Assembly (NCBI GenBank): GCA_009746045.1
Contig: RPFO01000380.1
Span: 1,195,343 to 1,259,342, forward strand
Source: Mesostigma viride
Lineage: Eukaryota > Streptophyta > Mesostigmatophyceae > Mesostigmatales > Mesostigmataceae
DNA length: 64,000 nt
Direction of reading: 5' to 3'
The position numbers were made by a program, and so were the translations under genes. The stretch's first letter is position 1, and each line of letters starts with the position of its first letter. The notes below the pieces were generated by a model, which was given only the letters and a program-made list of their open reading frames with translations, was not told where the DNA came from and did not search any database. Positions 22,901 through 38,117 of the stretch are shown here, piece after piece.

Positions 22901-25900
22901 TAGTACCAAAAGATGGCTCACTTGAGTCCCAAAAGGCAAAGAGCCCCACACGAGCAAGATCAAGAACGAGATCAAGTAAACTGGCCGGCATCCCTTTGCC
23001 CAATGCAGCACGACCATGTGTGTTTGCTATCGTTCTCCGCACACACTGGGCATTCTTTCTCGCACACATCTGCACACAGAGAGTGATGGTTATTATGCCA
23101 TCAGCAGCCCGATGGTTGTGATGGCGCAACTGACCTCAGCAACCTTCTTGAAGTCGTCCGCGGCGCCCGCGGTCACGCGCCCCGGCCCCAGCATGACCTG
23201 CTCCGACACACGGCCGCCCAGCGCGACCACCATCTGCTTGAACAAGTACTTGCGGTCGACGATGCCGCTGTCCAGGTGGCTGTCCTGGGGGATGAAGACG
23301 GTGTAGCCGGATTTCTGCACACAGGGGGAGAGGGTGGATGGGAGGTGGGTTGGTGCATCCGTGAGTTGGTGAATGAAGTTGGTTGCGGGGACAGTTGGGT
23401 GCGTGTTGGGGGGGTGTTGAGGGGGGGGCGGGGGGGGAGATGCCGGGTGCAAGGGCATGATGCGGACCATGGGGAAGTGCCGGATGTAAGAATGAGAAGC
23501 GAACAAGATTAACGGTCAGGGATACCGAGGGGTGGTAGGGACCGCCACAGACAGCACATGCGCCCTAGCGCAGGCGGTCTTCTCGGGACTTGTCTTGGTG
23601 GCTAAACAGTTAGGGGCTAGACCCAGGTCTAGCCATGCATACGCCTTGTCTACCACATTCCCACGTACTCAACCAACTCTGCAGGGCCTGTAACATCAAG
23701 TCGCACGTCAGCAGTTGCATCCGTGCCACACATGCAGTACATCATGTCAATAACCCTAATGAGCACCTTCCAGCGCGGCGCAAAAAAAATTTAGAGCAGT
23801 CGCGGTGGGAGTCCAACACAAACACACACACAAAAGAGCACAATTACTGGTATTTGCACAAGGACATATCAACTACACCAGCAGCCACAAAGGCTACCAC
23901 AACCCAAGGTTACCTGCCCACGCGGCGCAATGGCGATGCGGTTCAGGCGGTCGTAGTCGCGCACCAGCACGCCCAGCAGCGCGTGGCCGCTCTCGTGCGT
24001 CGCGAGGATCTCAATGTCCTTCTCCGAGGGCTGGGGGTGGACATGGGAGTGGAGGCATGGGGAGGGTCAACGCAGGTGGCGCAGAGTGCAGACAGATATG
24101 TGAGCGTCGAGAAGCTATGAGTGGGTTGGGAAAGTGGCATGATATGGTGTACGTGTGCACTTTGCATGTGTGCACTTTGCATGTGTGCACTTTGCATGTG
24201 TGCACTTTGCATGTGTGCATATCGGTACTTGGCTGACTCGCTGCCAACTGAAACCACACCCACTGTCCTTCCACCGGCCACGTGCATGCCACCAACAAAT
24301 GAATGAATGACAAAAACGAATGAATTAACCAGGTAGCCTCCATAACATGGAACAAGCATACACCAGTCCTGTACTGCTGTCAGCAACCAGTGTCAAGTGC
24401 CACCCAATCCGCCATCTCGGTGGGCGCCTCCACAGTGGTGGATCATGAAAGATAACAACAGTAATCCCGTGCTGGCGCTACCAACCAACATCCACCCCAC
24501 CATCACCCACCCCCTCAGTGGGCGCCTCAGTGATGTTGAATAGGTGATTATTATAACATGCATTCCGTACTGTTGAATAGGTAGTTATTCTAACATGCAC
24601 TCCGTACTGTTGAGTAGGTGACTATTATCACATGGATTCCGTACTGTTGAATAGGTAATTATTATAACATGGATTCCGTACTGTTAAATAGGTAATTACT
24701 ACTATTATAACATGGATTCCGTACTGTTGAATACGTAATTATTATAACATGGATTCCGTACTGTTGAATAGGTAATTATTATAACATGGATTCCTTCCTG
24801 CCACCAGCAACCAAGACCAACACCGCGACCGCCGCCAACGCACCATCTCGGTGGGTGCCTGCTCCCCCTTCTTGTTGCTGCCGCGCGACATGTCGATCTT
24901 GTCCAGCGCGCACATCACGTTCTCGTGCTGCACCGCCGACTGGCACTTGGACGTCTGGCGGGGCGGAGCACGTGAGGGGCAAGCACGCACGGTGGGGGGG
25001 GAGGAAGAAAGGGAGAGGGGGCAGAGGGGGCAGAGGGGGCAGAGGGGGCAGAGGGGGCAGAGGGGGAGATGGGGGAGAGGGGGGGAGGGGGAGAGGGGAG
25101 AGGGGGGAGAGGGGGGAGAGGGGGAGAGGGGGGAGAGGGGGGGAGAGGGGAGAGGGGGGAGAGGGGGAGAGGGGGGAGAGGGGGGAGAGGGGGGAGAGGG
25201 GGAGAGGGGGGAGAGGGGGAGAGGGGGGAAAGGGGGAGAGGGGCAGAGGGGCAGAGGGGTGAGAGGGGTGAGAGGGGGGGGAGGGGTGAGAGGGGTGAGA
25301 GGGGTGAGAGGGGTGAGAGGGGTGAGAGGGGTGAGAGGGGTGAGAGGGGTGAGAGGGGTGAGAGGGGTGAGAGGGGTGAGAGGGGTGAGAGGGGTGAGAG
25401 GGGTGAGAGGGGTGAGAGGGGTGAGAGGGGGGAGAGAGGGGAGAGGGGGGAGAGGGAAGAAATAGTGTTGGGCGAGACCATGCCATGGGTGGGACCAGGG
25501 AAACGAGGGGGCGAGGGAGAAGAAGGGGGACATGGAGGAGGGGGAGGAAAGGGGAGGCAGGGCAGGGAAATAGAAACATCACTTCAGGTCCGAGAGGATG
25601 GGTGAAACAAGGCAAGAAAACAGAAAAATGGAAAGGAGCATGAGAGCTTTACTATTGATCAAGCAGGTTTCGACCTCCACGCACTGCCTGGCATACGAGC
25701 GCCCTATTACGCACAGCCATTCTTGCTAAATGATGCGTAACAGCCACTTCCATCCGAATAAAGATGTTCCTCTGTATGGATGACCACTGCCTGTCGTCTA
25801 GCAAACACCGCTGGGACATTGGGCAATACATACGGCATGGCATGACTTCAGAACTATCCTATTATCACACTTGCTGTCAAATGAATCAGAAACAGCCTCA

Positions 25901-28900
25901 CCAAAGGGGCCATACCCCCTGTCACATGCACCACATGAACACCCACGAGACGCATGAATATCCATGACACAACCAGACTATCATAATCCACGGACTCAGC
26001 TACGACATGCTGGGTAAACGGCGCACGCGCACTCGTGGCATGCCGCCACTTGCACTCACCGCGTCAAAGACGGACTCGAGAACAACCAGCGATAGGTCCG
26101 CGCCCGTGAAGCCGGTCGTGCGGTACGCCACCTGGCGCGCACGCAGACACATTCGCAGCGGTGGGGATGGTTTCGCACACACAGATGGCATGAGGCATCG
26201 CGCACGGATCCGTCGACAAAGATACCAAGGAGACAACCAGCGCAGGCCAGAAATCGGGAGAATCCGGACCATGGTAGTTGACAAAGATACGGCCAGTCTG
26301 CACAAACATAAGCCATTTGGCAGCCCCCCCCAAAACCAGTTGGCCCACATAAATACTGTGACACAAACACAGACCGCTCACCGATGTACGATACTGTACA
26401 CGCGGAAACATGGCATTCGTTAGCCGATGTACAGCGAGCGGCAAAGACCAGTTGAGCGAGGTACACCTGAGCAGGGCACCCCATGTGTAATACTTGCAAA
26501 CCACTGTGTCTTGTACAGCCAACCATGCAGCAACCGAGCCGCAGCACTAAAGATTTTGCCTTGATTTGGAATGTTCTGTTTCCCCCCCACACAAACACAC
26601 ACAAAATGCCTCGTGTGCCCCCACCTACTTCAAGCTCGTCTATGATGTACATGCAAACGGCCGCAGACAGTGCATTGCAGCCCGGATTCACCCCCATAAC
26701 AAAATCATGGTCCGTCACACATTGCAACGGGACATGACATCACACCACGCTCACTGTGCGGATGTGCGTGCTGGCGTGAGCATCGGGATGCGTAAAGGAG
26801 AAGCATCTAAAGGACGTGCGCCGGCACCCACCTCCTCCCACTTGACGTCATTGGCGAAGATGTACTTGCGCGCGTGCACCTTGAGGATCTCCTCACGCCC
26901 CTTGCGCGTGGGCATGGGGATGCGGATCACCCGGTCAAACCGCCCTGGCCGCATGATGGCCTCGTCCAGCGCGTGCGGCCGGTTGGTGGCTGCCAGGATT
27001 GTGATGCCCCGCATGTCCGAGAAACTGTGTGTGTGAGGGGGGGGGGGGGGGATGAGTTTGGGATGGTGTTTGTGGGGGGCGACAGTAGTGGTTGGCAGGG
27101 ATGGTTTGTAGGAATGGGTGGTAGTGGTGGTTGGTTGGTAGGAGTGGGCGGTAGTGGTGGTTGCGAAGAGCGGGGGGTAGGCGTAATGGGGGGGGGGAGG
27201 AGAACAGGTGAGTTGTGTTTGGGGATCTTCAAGACTACACACTTCCTTGCACACCTCACGCATATAAAACTTGCACACCTCACGCATATAAAACTTGCAC
27301 ACCTCACGCATATAAAACTTGCACACCTCACGCATATAAAACTTGCACACCTCACTCATATAAAACTTGCACACCTCACGCATATAAAACTTGCACACCT
27401 CACTCATATAAAACTTGCACACCTCACGCATATAAAAGAGACCCGTTGGGTAATAACAAGGCATGGCTGTTTCTCCACGCCAAAGAGATTTAGAATGGTG
27501 TCAATAACCCCTCATGCCCGGCCAATAATAAATGCCTACGCATAAACCGTACTCCTAACCGTCGATTACTACCACCTACCTCTCCCAACACCCATCTTTA
27601 AGCCCAACTCCTAACCTGTGATGCCTCACCCATCCCTCTCTACCTCCCCCCCCCCCCCCCCCCCCCCCCCCCCACACAACCCGAATTTATCAGAAACTGG
27701 TGCAGCGTGTTCCCTTGTATCCGCTGCAGTGGTCCACACTAGTATACATGAGTCCACCAGCGCCGTGTGGTAACACGAATGATATGAATGACGGCATAAG
27801 CAGGAATCCCATCACCCTCCCATCCATCTCGACGAGACAAGTGGCTGTGCGTGATCAGATCCTCCCCTCCTCCCCTCCTCCCCCCCTCCCCTCCTCCCCT
27901 CCTCCCCTCCTCCCCTCCTCCCCTCCTCCCTCCTCCCCTCCTCCCCTCCTCCCCTCCTCCCCTCCTCCCTCCTCCCCTCCTCCCCTCCTCCCTCCTCCCC
28001 TCCTCCCTCCTCCCCTCCTCCCCTCCTCCCCTCCTCCCCTCCTCCCCTCCTCCCCTCCTCCCCTCCTCCCCTCCTCCCCTCCTCCCCTCCTCCCCTCCCC
28101 TCCTCATCACCAACCGAATGCCCCACACACGCTCCCTACTAAGACGCTCCGCAAAAGTGACCAGTATATTCAAATAGGGTCACTTGGTTTTCTAATAGTA
28201 GAGCCGTAGTACTATCCGGCGACCGGCCCCTCACCCGTCCATCTCAACCAGAAACTGGTTGAGCGTGTTCTCTCGTTCGTCCGCGCGCGAGTCGCCCGAG
28301 TAGCCGCGCTGGCATGCGATCGCGTCAAACTCGTCGATGAACACCATGCAGGGGGCCTGGGGGGCATCGTACAGCACAATAGAGCGGGCACAGGCGAGGG
28401 CATGAGTGTGCGGGCATAGGCGAGGACGTAAGGGTGCGGGCACAGGCGACGGCATAAGGGTGCAGGCACAGGCGACGGCATAAGGGTGCGGGCACAGGCG
28501 ACGGCATAAGGGTGCAGGCACAGGTGAATATGTTAGGGGAATGAGACCGGCAACATGATTGAACTGCAAAGGGTTGAGAAAAAAACAGGCAGTTGGAACA
28601 ATCCGCCAGTAAAACGAGCAAGTACAGGCAGGCCTCGTCTCTCTATTTGATTCAAACACTAGCCACATATATAAATTACTTATCCTAATTGATATTACTA
28701 TACTATGCGTACGCACGTTGGCCTTGGCGGTGTTGAAGAGGGTGCGCACGCGCGACGCGCCCACGCCCACGTAGTTGCCCACAAACTCGGGAGCCCCTAG
28801 CGGGATGAAAACACGATCCGTCTCGCCCGAGAGCGCGCGCGCGATCAACGTCTTCCCGCAGCCGGGCTTGCCCACCAGTAGCACGCCCTGGGAGGGGGGC

Positions 28901-31516
28901 AGGGGAAGGTGGCCATAGGAGCAATAGGGGGTGCGAGATGGTGCGAGAGGGAAGAAAGCGCGATATTAGTAAGTCGACCAGTTTAGACAAGAGGTCCCCC
29001 TCAGCGTGCCCAGAGGATGATGAGGTGGAGAGTAGACAGGATGACGAGGCGAGGGCGGCACATACTGGCGAGCGATTGTGTGTGGTGTGCATTAATTCGT
29101 GAACATGTGGCTGCGGCATGTGAGCGTAAATACTCCATGAAATAGGACTGGAACGGGATGGGAACACACTATCTAACATCCTCCATGAAATAGGACTGGG
29201 AGGGGATGGGAACACACTATCTAACATCCTCCATGAAATAGGACTGGAAGGGGATGGGAACACACTATCTAACATCCTCCATGAAATAGGACTGGAACGG
29301 GATGGGAACACACTATCTAACATCCTCCATGAAATAGGACTGGAAGGGGATGGGAACACACTATCTAACATCCTCCATGAAATAGGACTGGAAGGGGATG
29401 GGAACACACTATCTAACATCCTCCATGAAATAGGACTGGAAGGGGATGGGAACACACTATCTAACATCCTCCATGAAATAGGACTGGAAGGGGATGGGAA
29501 CACACTATCTAACATCCTCCATGAAATAGGACTGGAAGGGGATGGGAACACACTATCTAACATCCTCCATGAAATAGGACTGGGACGGGATGGGAACACA
29601 CTATCTAACATCCTCCATGAAATAGGACTGGGACGGGATGGGAACACACTATCTAACCTCTAGTTCAAGGGTTGCGTGCGCCACGTTGTGTGCATGGGTG
29701 GTGGGTGCCCTCACTAGTGCTTCGCAGGGTGACGCCCTCGCCCTACATTGGGCTCTCTGCCACTCTCTTCTCCTTTCCCATCAACACCCTCCGTGACCAT
29801 CTCACTCATCCCCCTTGCATCAACCCCCGCCCATCACCCCATACACCCTGGCCCGCACCTGGTGCATGCGCGTCCCGATAAAACCATGCGTCCACGTTGC
29901 TCTCTCCCACCCTCCCCATGCCATGGTCCTACCGACGTGCAAAACCATCGGTCTCCCCACCTTTGGCACGCGCGCGCTGACCGCACGATGCCTAAACCTT
30001 GTCCTCGCCTCGCCTTTCTCCCCCCCTCACCCCCCCGTCCCCGGGATCTCTTTACCCCTTTCATCCCCCCTATTGTCCCCTCGCTCTGAAGGGGTTGGAT
30101 TCCGTACTTGTAAGCTTACAGACACAGCTGTAGCACGCACACGCTGACCGCACGATGCCTACCCTTGTACTCAACCCCCCCTTTGAACCCGCCCCCCCTC
30201 CCCTTGTTCTCTTCCCCCATTCCCCCTCCTTGGCACCTCCTTTTAACCCCACCTTGGGCACGCGCGCCCCGATGGTCTTGTAGCGTTCCGGGTCGGCCAG
30301 GTAGGCCACCAGCTCCATCAGCTCGGGCTTGACGCTCTCGATGCCCGCCACGTCGTTGAAGGACCACTTCTTGCGCTCGGGCAGGCGCTCCTCCTGGGCA
30401 AGGATAGGATATAGGATGGGTTGCCATGTGATGGTAGATGAGGACGATAGACAGCGCTGACAAAGGCCGAGATGGGACGGTAAAGGAGGATACATATAGG
30501 ATAGATACATATGTATATATAATCAATTATACAGTCTAGTGTACTACAGTGTAGTATATACGTTTGATAGGATACACGAGGGCTGTGACAAGGCCTGCAT
30601 GTTGTGGTGTGCAGGGTGGGAAAGCGAGCGGGCGGGCGGGCGGGCGGGCGGGCGGGGTAGGCGGGTGCCCTTGTCTTCCGCACAGCTTGCTCTATCACGC
30701 GTGCGCCTCATGTGAACTCCCTGCCTGCAACCCATCTGTCGTGCTGCACAGGGCACGGTACAGCTCATTTTGCACCCGTGTCCATTCACCGCCCATGTCT
30801 TTACACCGCCCAAGGTCCAGCGGGGCACTTTGCCTGCTTTATCCTGGAGGCCCCCACGGCTCCCCTGCTCCCTCCTTCGACTGCTGCCATCCCGGCTCCA
30901 CCTCGGCTCCCATTGTAGTGCCATGCCTCCCTCATCTGCGTGCCTTCTTCCTTTTCATCGGCCCATCCGTCCCTTGTCACGCCATGAGCCGGTAGTCCGC
31001 TTCTGCCGGCTTTCAGCCTTCTTTCAGCCCTCTTTCAGCCCTCATTGGTCCTCCCCTGCTCCGCCGCTAGGCCAACCCTTCCCCGGCTCTATCCTTGACC
31101 AACCACCTCACACATCTTCTCCGTGTTTACGTCCCATGCCGTTCTCAATCGCCCCTCTCCCCGTCCCTTCATCCCCGCCCCACCTGCTCCGTCTTTGGCT
31201 TCTTGAGTGACACCGCCTTGCCGATCCTCTCCTCGGGCCGGAACTCCGTGCGCACGCTGCCCTTGCGTGCGTACCACTTGGCGTACGTGTGCCGGTCGTA
31301 CACGTTGAGCACGTTGTACAGGACGAGCAGCGGGTAGCCCATCATGAGAGCCAGCCGGATGTGCTCCCACAGGTAGAACATCTTCTGTGTCTGTAGCGAC
31401 ACGCCGTTGTCGAGGAGGAAGGGGACAAAGAGGGGGTCTCCTGGGGGCGGTCGCGTGGCCAGGTAGCTGGGCCGGTGGAGACCAGGAGTGGAGGGGGCGG
31501 AGGCGGGGGACAGGTG

Positions 31517-31569
<53 letters not shown>

Positions 31570-32612
31570 CCAAGAGGGCAGGGGATGGAATGAGAAAAGG
31601 AGGACAAGGGAGGGCACTTGACCAGGAAGGGAGGTTGGGTCAGGACATGACATGGGGCAGCATGCCCTAGGATGGAACGGTAGTATATAGAGATTAAAAT
31701 TGGGTGGGTGGATAGATAGTTCATAAAACGACTATTGAATGGGGCCTCGGGAACGAGCGCACGGTTGATAGGCATGCACATTGCACAAAAGCGCACATAC
31801 GTCTACGTGTAGTACTATCGGCATAGCGCCGGACCAAACTGGGGGGCAGACCATTGCAGGGACAAGCCCTGGCAAATCTGGTCTTGAGTATTGAGCAAGA
31901 GACGGTTGACCAACACAGTCCTGTACTTGAACGGGACATAATATGCCAAGTGGTTGAGACTGAAAGCAGGCGCTCACCTGCCATCCTTGAGTTTCAGGTC
32001 TACCGTTGTGTCGTCGCGGAGGAAGGTTGCCTGCTCCACTTTATGGTCCTTGATCAGCTGCCACGCGTCCGAGTACGTGATCTCCTCCCGGTCGGGAATC
32101 GAGGGGACGTTGAAGAAATCCCACAGTTTCGATTGGAGGCTCTCGGGCGCGGGAGTGGCCGCGGCGGCAGCGGCGCCGATATCCGGGAACGCTTGGGAGG
32201 GCACGTAGGCTACCGAAGGGGCAGTGGGGGGGAGAGGGGGCAGGGCAGTAGAGGCAGAAGCTGCTCGGGCGCCAGCCATGGACATGGCAAGCAGCACAGC
32301 GGAGGTCATCTTCAAGGCCTGGCCGACCAGACTGCCATTCCGCTTAACTGTGTCAGAGCCCTGGTTTCCCACTGCGCATGAGACGCGCGGAATCGTATTC
32401 CGCAAAGTGCTAGGCTGGTGCGCGGGCTTAGACGAGATGCATAGGCGGTGGTGAGCATCTGAGCCACGAAGGAACGACGGATGCAAACTGCGGGCGTGAA
32501 TTGGGGGGCTCCCACGCTGTTTCCTGCCGGCCAGTTGTTCACGAGAAGATAGACCTCCACAGCGTGCTCCCAATTGCGAACTCAGGCACATCACTTGAGC
32601 CATTTCCAACAA
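18928..32612 (-). CDS. Plastid FtsH-like AAA+ zinc metalloprotease, 829 aa, 15 exons
   Basis: Exons, 5' to 3': 32612-31978, 31466-31184, 30393-30253, 28887-28717, 28356-28235, 27024-26832, 26131-26060, 24954-24844, 24030-23914, 23314-23135, 22389-22285, 21844-21782, 20997-20890, 19804-19724, 19035-18928. All introns are GT-AG, and phases join to 2490 nt. The N-terminus is rich in S, R and A, a probable chloroplast transit peptide. It is followed by a hydrophobic segment ending AGARAASA and a membrane segment ([18 protein letters not shown]). The AAA+ domain has Walker A GKPGCGKT (359-366), Walker [10 protein letters not shown], and the arginine-finger region ATNRP to MRPGRFDR (464-482). The M41 domain has HESGH at 588-592, keeping the HExxH zinc site, and GAADDF (665-670), where the family's third zinc ligand Asp lies. 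It is therefore not an obviously inactive FtsHi. Proline-to-lysine in Walker A (GKPG for the usual GPPG) is unusual. Which plant FtsH/FtsHi clade it joins is not settled. Confidence 0.88.
19860..20387. repeat. G40 run, then (TGGG)n, then (GGTC)n array in FtsH-like intron 13
   Basis: About 40 consecutive G, then TGGG units to about 20137, then GGTC units to about 20373. The junctions between unit types are abrupt, with occasional deleted bases (TGGTGGG, GTCGTCGG). The plus strand is the template, so the transcript carries CCCA and GACC repeats. Thr/Pro, Gly/Val and Arg/Ser frames over it are artefacts. Confidence 0.92.
24153..24220. repeat. 15-bp tandem repeat in intron 8, about 5 copies
   Basis: Unit TGTGCACTTTGCATG, nearly perfect. 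Confidence 0.88.
24535..24790. repeat. 37-bp minisatellite in intron 8, about 7 copies
   Basis: Units read TTGAATAGGTAATTATTATA then ACATGGATTCCGTACTG, with small substitutions and one 9-bp expansion near 24700. It ends 54 bp from the exon-8 donor. Confidence 0.88.
25010..25456. repeat. Polypurine GGGGAGA/GGGGTGAGA array in intron 7
   Basis: GGGGGCAGA units, then GGGGGAGA units, then a regular 9-bp GAGAGGGGT block (about 25255-25425). The transcript of the minus-strand gene is polypyrimidine. It lies just upstream of the exon-8 acceptor (24955) and could extend that intron's pyrimidine tract. Confidence 0.9.
26226..26279 (+). mobile_element. ~51-54 bp micro-insertion in FtsH-like intron 6
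   Basis: Flanked by GACAAAGATAC (26215-26225 and 26280-26290), or 14 bp with one mismatch if extended left. The insert (CAAGGAGACAACCAGCGCAG to ACCATGGTA) is also present inside longer repeats at 42744-42796 and, inverted, at 41372-41424, with a partial copy at 51477-51509. Confidence 0.7.
27246..27438. repeat. 24-bp tandem repeat with TATAAAA in each unit, 8 copies
   Basis: Units CTTGCACACCTCACGCATAT plus AAAA, with two CACTC variants, in FtsH-like intron 5. Confidence 0.9.
27644..27672. repeat. Poly(C) run in intron 5
   Basis: About 29 C's, interrupted only at its edges. Length is uncertain in any assembly. Confidence 0.85.
27863..28103. repeat. Polypyrimidine CCTCCCCT array in intron 5
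   Basis: Pure C/T on the plus strand, with CCTCCCCT units and shorter CCTCCCT variants. Here the transcript of the minus-strand gene is purine-rich, the opposite of the arrays at 19860 and 25010. Confidence 0.9.
28388..28522. repeat. ~26-bp minisatellite in intron 4, 5 copies
   Basis: Units contain GCACAGGCGACGGCATAAGG, with GCGGGC/GCAGGC variants. They lie immediately upstream, in transcript order, of the exon-5 acceptor. Confidence 0.85.
29133..29656. repeat. 48-bp minisatellite in intron 3, 11 copies
   Basis: Units TCCATGAAATAGGACTGGAA then GGGGATGGGAACACACTATC and TAACATCC, differing mainly at one or two positions (AAGGGG, AACGGG, GAGGGG, GACGGG). 48 is a multiple of three, so a minus-strand frame stays open through all units. 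It is intronic and has no support as protein. Confidence 0.92.
31508..31568. repeat. (GT)n microsatellite in FtsH-like intron 1
   Basis: About 30 GT units, starting about 40 bp from the exon-2 acceptor at 31467. Confidence 0.9.
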
Positions 32613-33647
32613 TTCAAATAACAGAGCCGCAACTATGACTTCAGAAAGTCAACATTTAGTTTGATAAGCAGGGCACCATGTTCAGCCCCACTGTTATCCG
32701 CATTATCCGTAAGCCAGGAAAAATACGTGACGCGCCCCCGCAACCTACGCAGTAAAAATGGGAATTCGAACGGCTAGCACGGGTAGCAGGTTTCGTGCGC
32801 TAACTGCTGCGGCATCCGCGAGGCTAGAATACTGTAAGAAGCCGCGCAGACACCGAGGGCGGACATGCCCGTGTCGCCCTTAGGAGCTGAAACTCCTGCA
32901 GCACTTGTCTTGGTAAAAACCACCGCCCCTCACGAAGGAAGCAAACTGAAGCAAAAGGACCAGTCGACACACCAGAATGTACAGCCGGCAGCAGATACTC
33001 AGCTGCGCTGTGCGGCGTGCGCATGTCTGCCCGTTGCCATCCCTTGGTAAGGCCTGGCCTCGTCTGCGGAGTGCGGAGGGCTCCGCCTGGACTCGGAAGT
33101 CTGGTCTCCCGAGATGTCTCCCGCTACCGTAGCGCCGCCGGCCGGCCGGACCGCTTGACCGTAGCGCCGCGCCAGGTCATTACTGATGTGCTTTGCCTAA
33201 ACCTGTCTGGGCTCCAGGACCGCTCTTCAACCAGTTGTACAGTACAGGATGCAAGTCTCTGCTACAGTACTGTACAGTATAGACTGCCTGTAGGGTTAAA
33301 AATAACGAAGGCACCTGCTGTAAAACTTTTTGAGCGGCAATGCCCGCCTCACCGACTTGGCTGCAGACGTATCTTATTTTGTCTGCCTAGATAGGGCTCG
33401 AAACATCGATTTGACATGCATTTTCTCCATTAACTGCGGGTGTGCATTATCCTGTTTTTGCAGTCATTCGTGCAGCTGAGGCATGCTTTTCCCAGAGTCT
33501 TCGCAAATGCATAGACATAGCTTGCAAATGAAATTACGGTAGTGGAATAGAGCAGTTTTTACTGGTGCATTGAATCGGAATAGCAATTTGGTGGCGGCTG
33601 ACACTGTCGGGAAAAAATCCAAAAGTTTTTCGTTGACACCAGGGAAG
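32613..33647. promoter_or_regulatory. Divergent spacer between FtsH-like and dynein light chain genes
   Basis: 1035 bp between two head-to-head genes. It must hold both promoters and 5' UTRs. No TATA box or other element could be assigned with confidence. A short direct repeat of GTAGCGCCG lies near 33128-33168, and CTACAGTACTGTACAGTA near 33261-33279 is palindromic. No further gene is supported. Confidence 0.4.

Positions 33648-38117
<4,470 letters not shown>

Noticed and set aside
24742..25615. Leu/Ser/Pro and Arg/Gly frames up to 278 codons
   Set aside because: Polypurine array frames. The only real coding part is the 111-bp exon 24844-24954.
28703..29647. 314-codon minus-strand frame
   Set aside because: Kept open by a 48-bp (multiple of three) intronic minisatellite. 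Only 28717-28887 is exon.
27246..29656. Possible CRISPR arrays from regularly spaced repeats
   Set aside because: The units are head-to-tail tandem repeats without unique spacers, and the DNA is eukaryotic.
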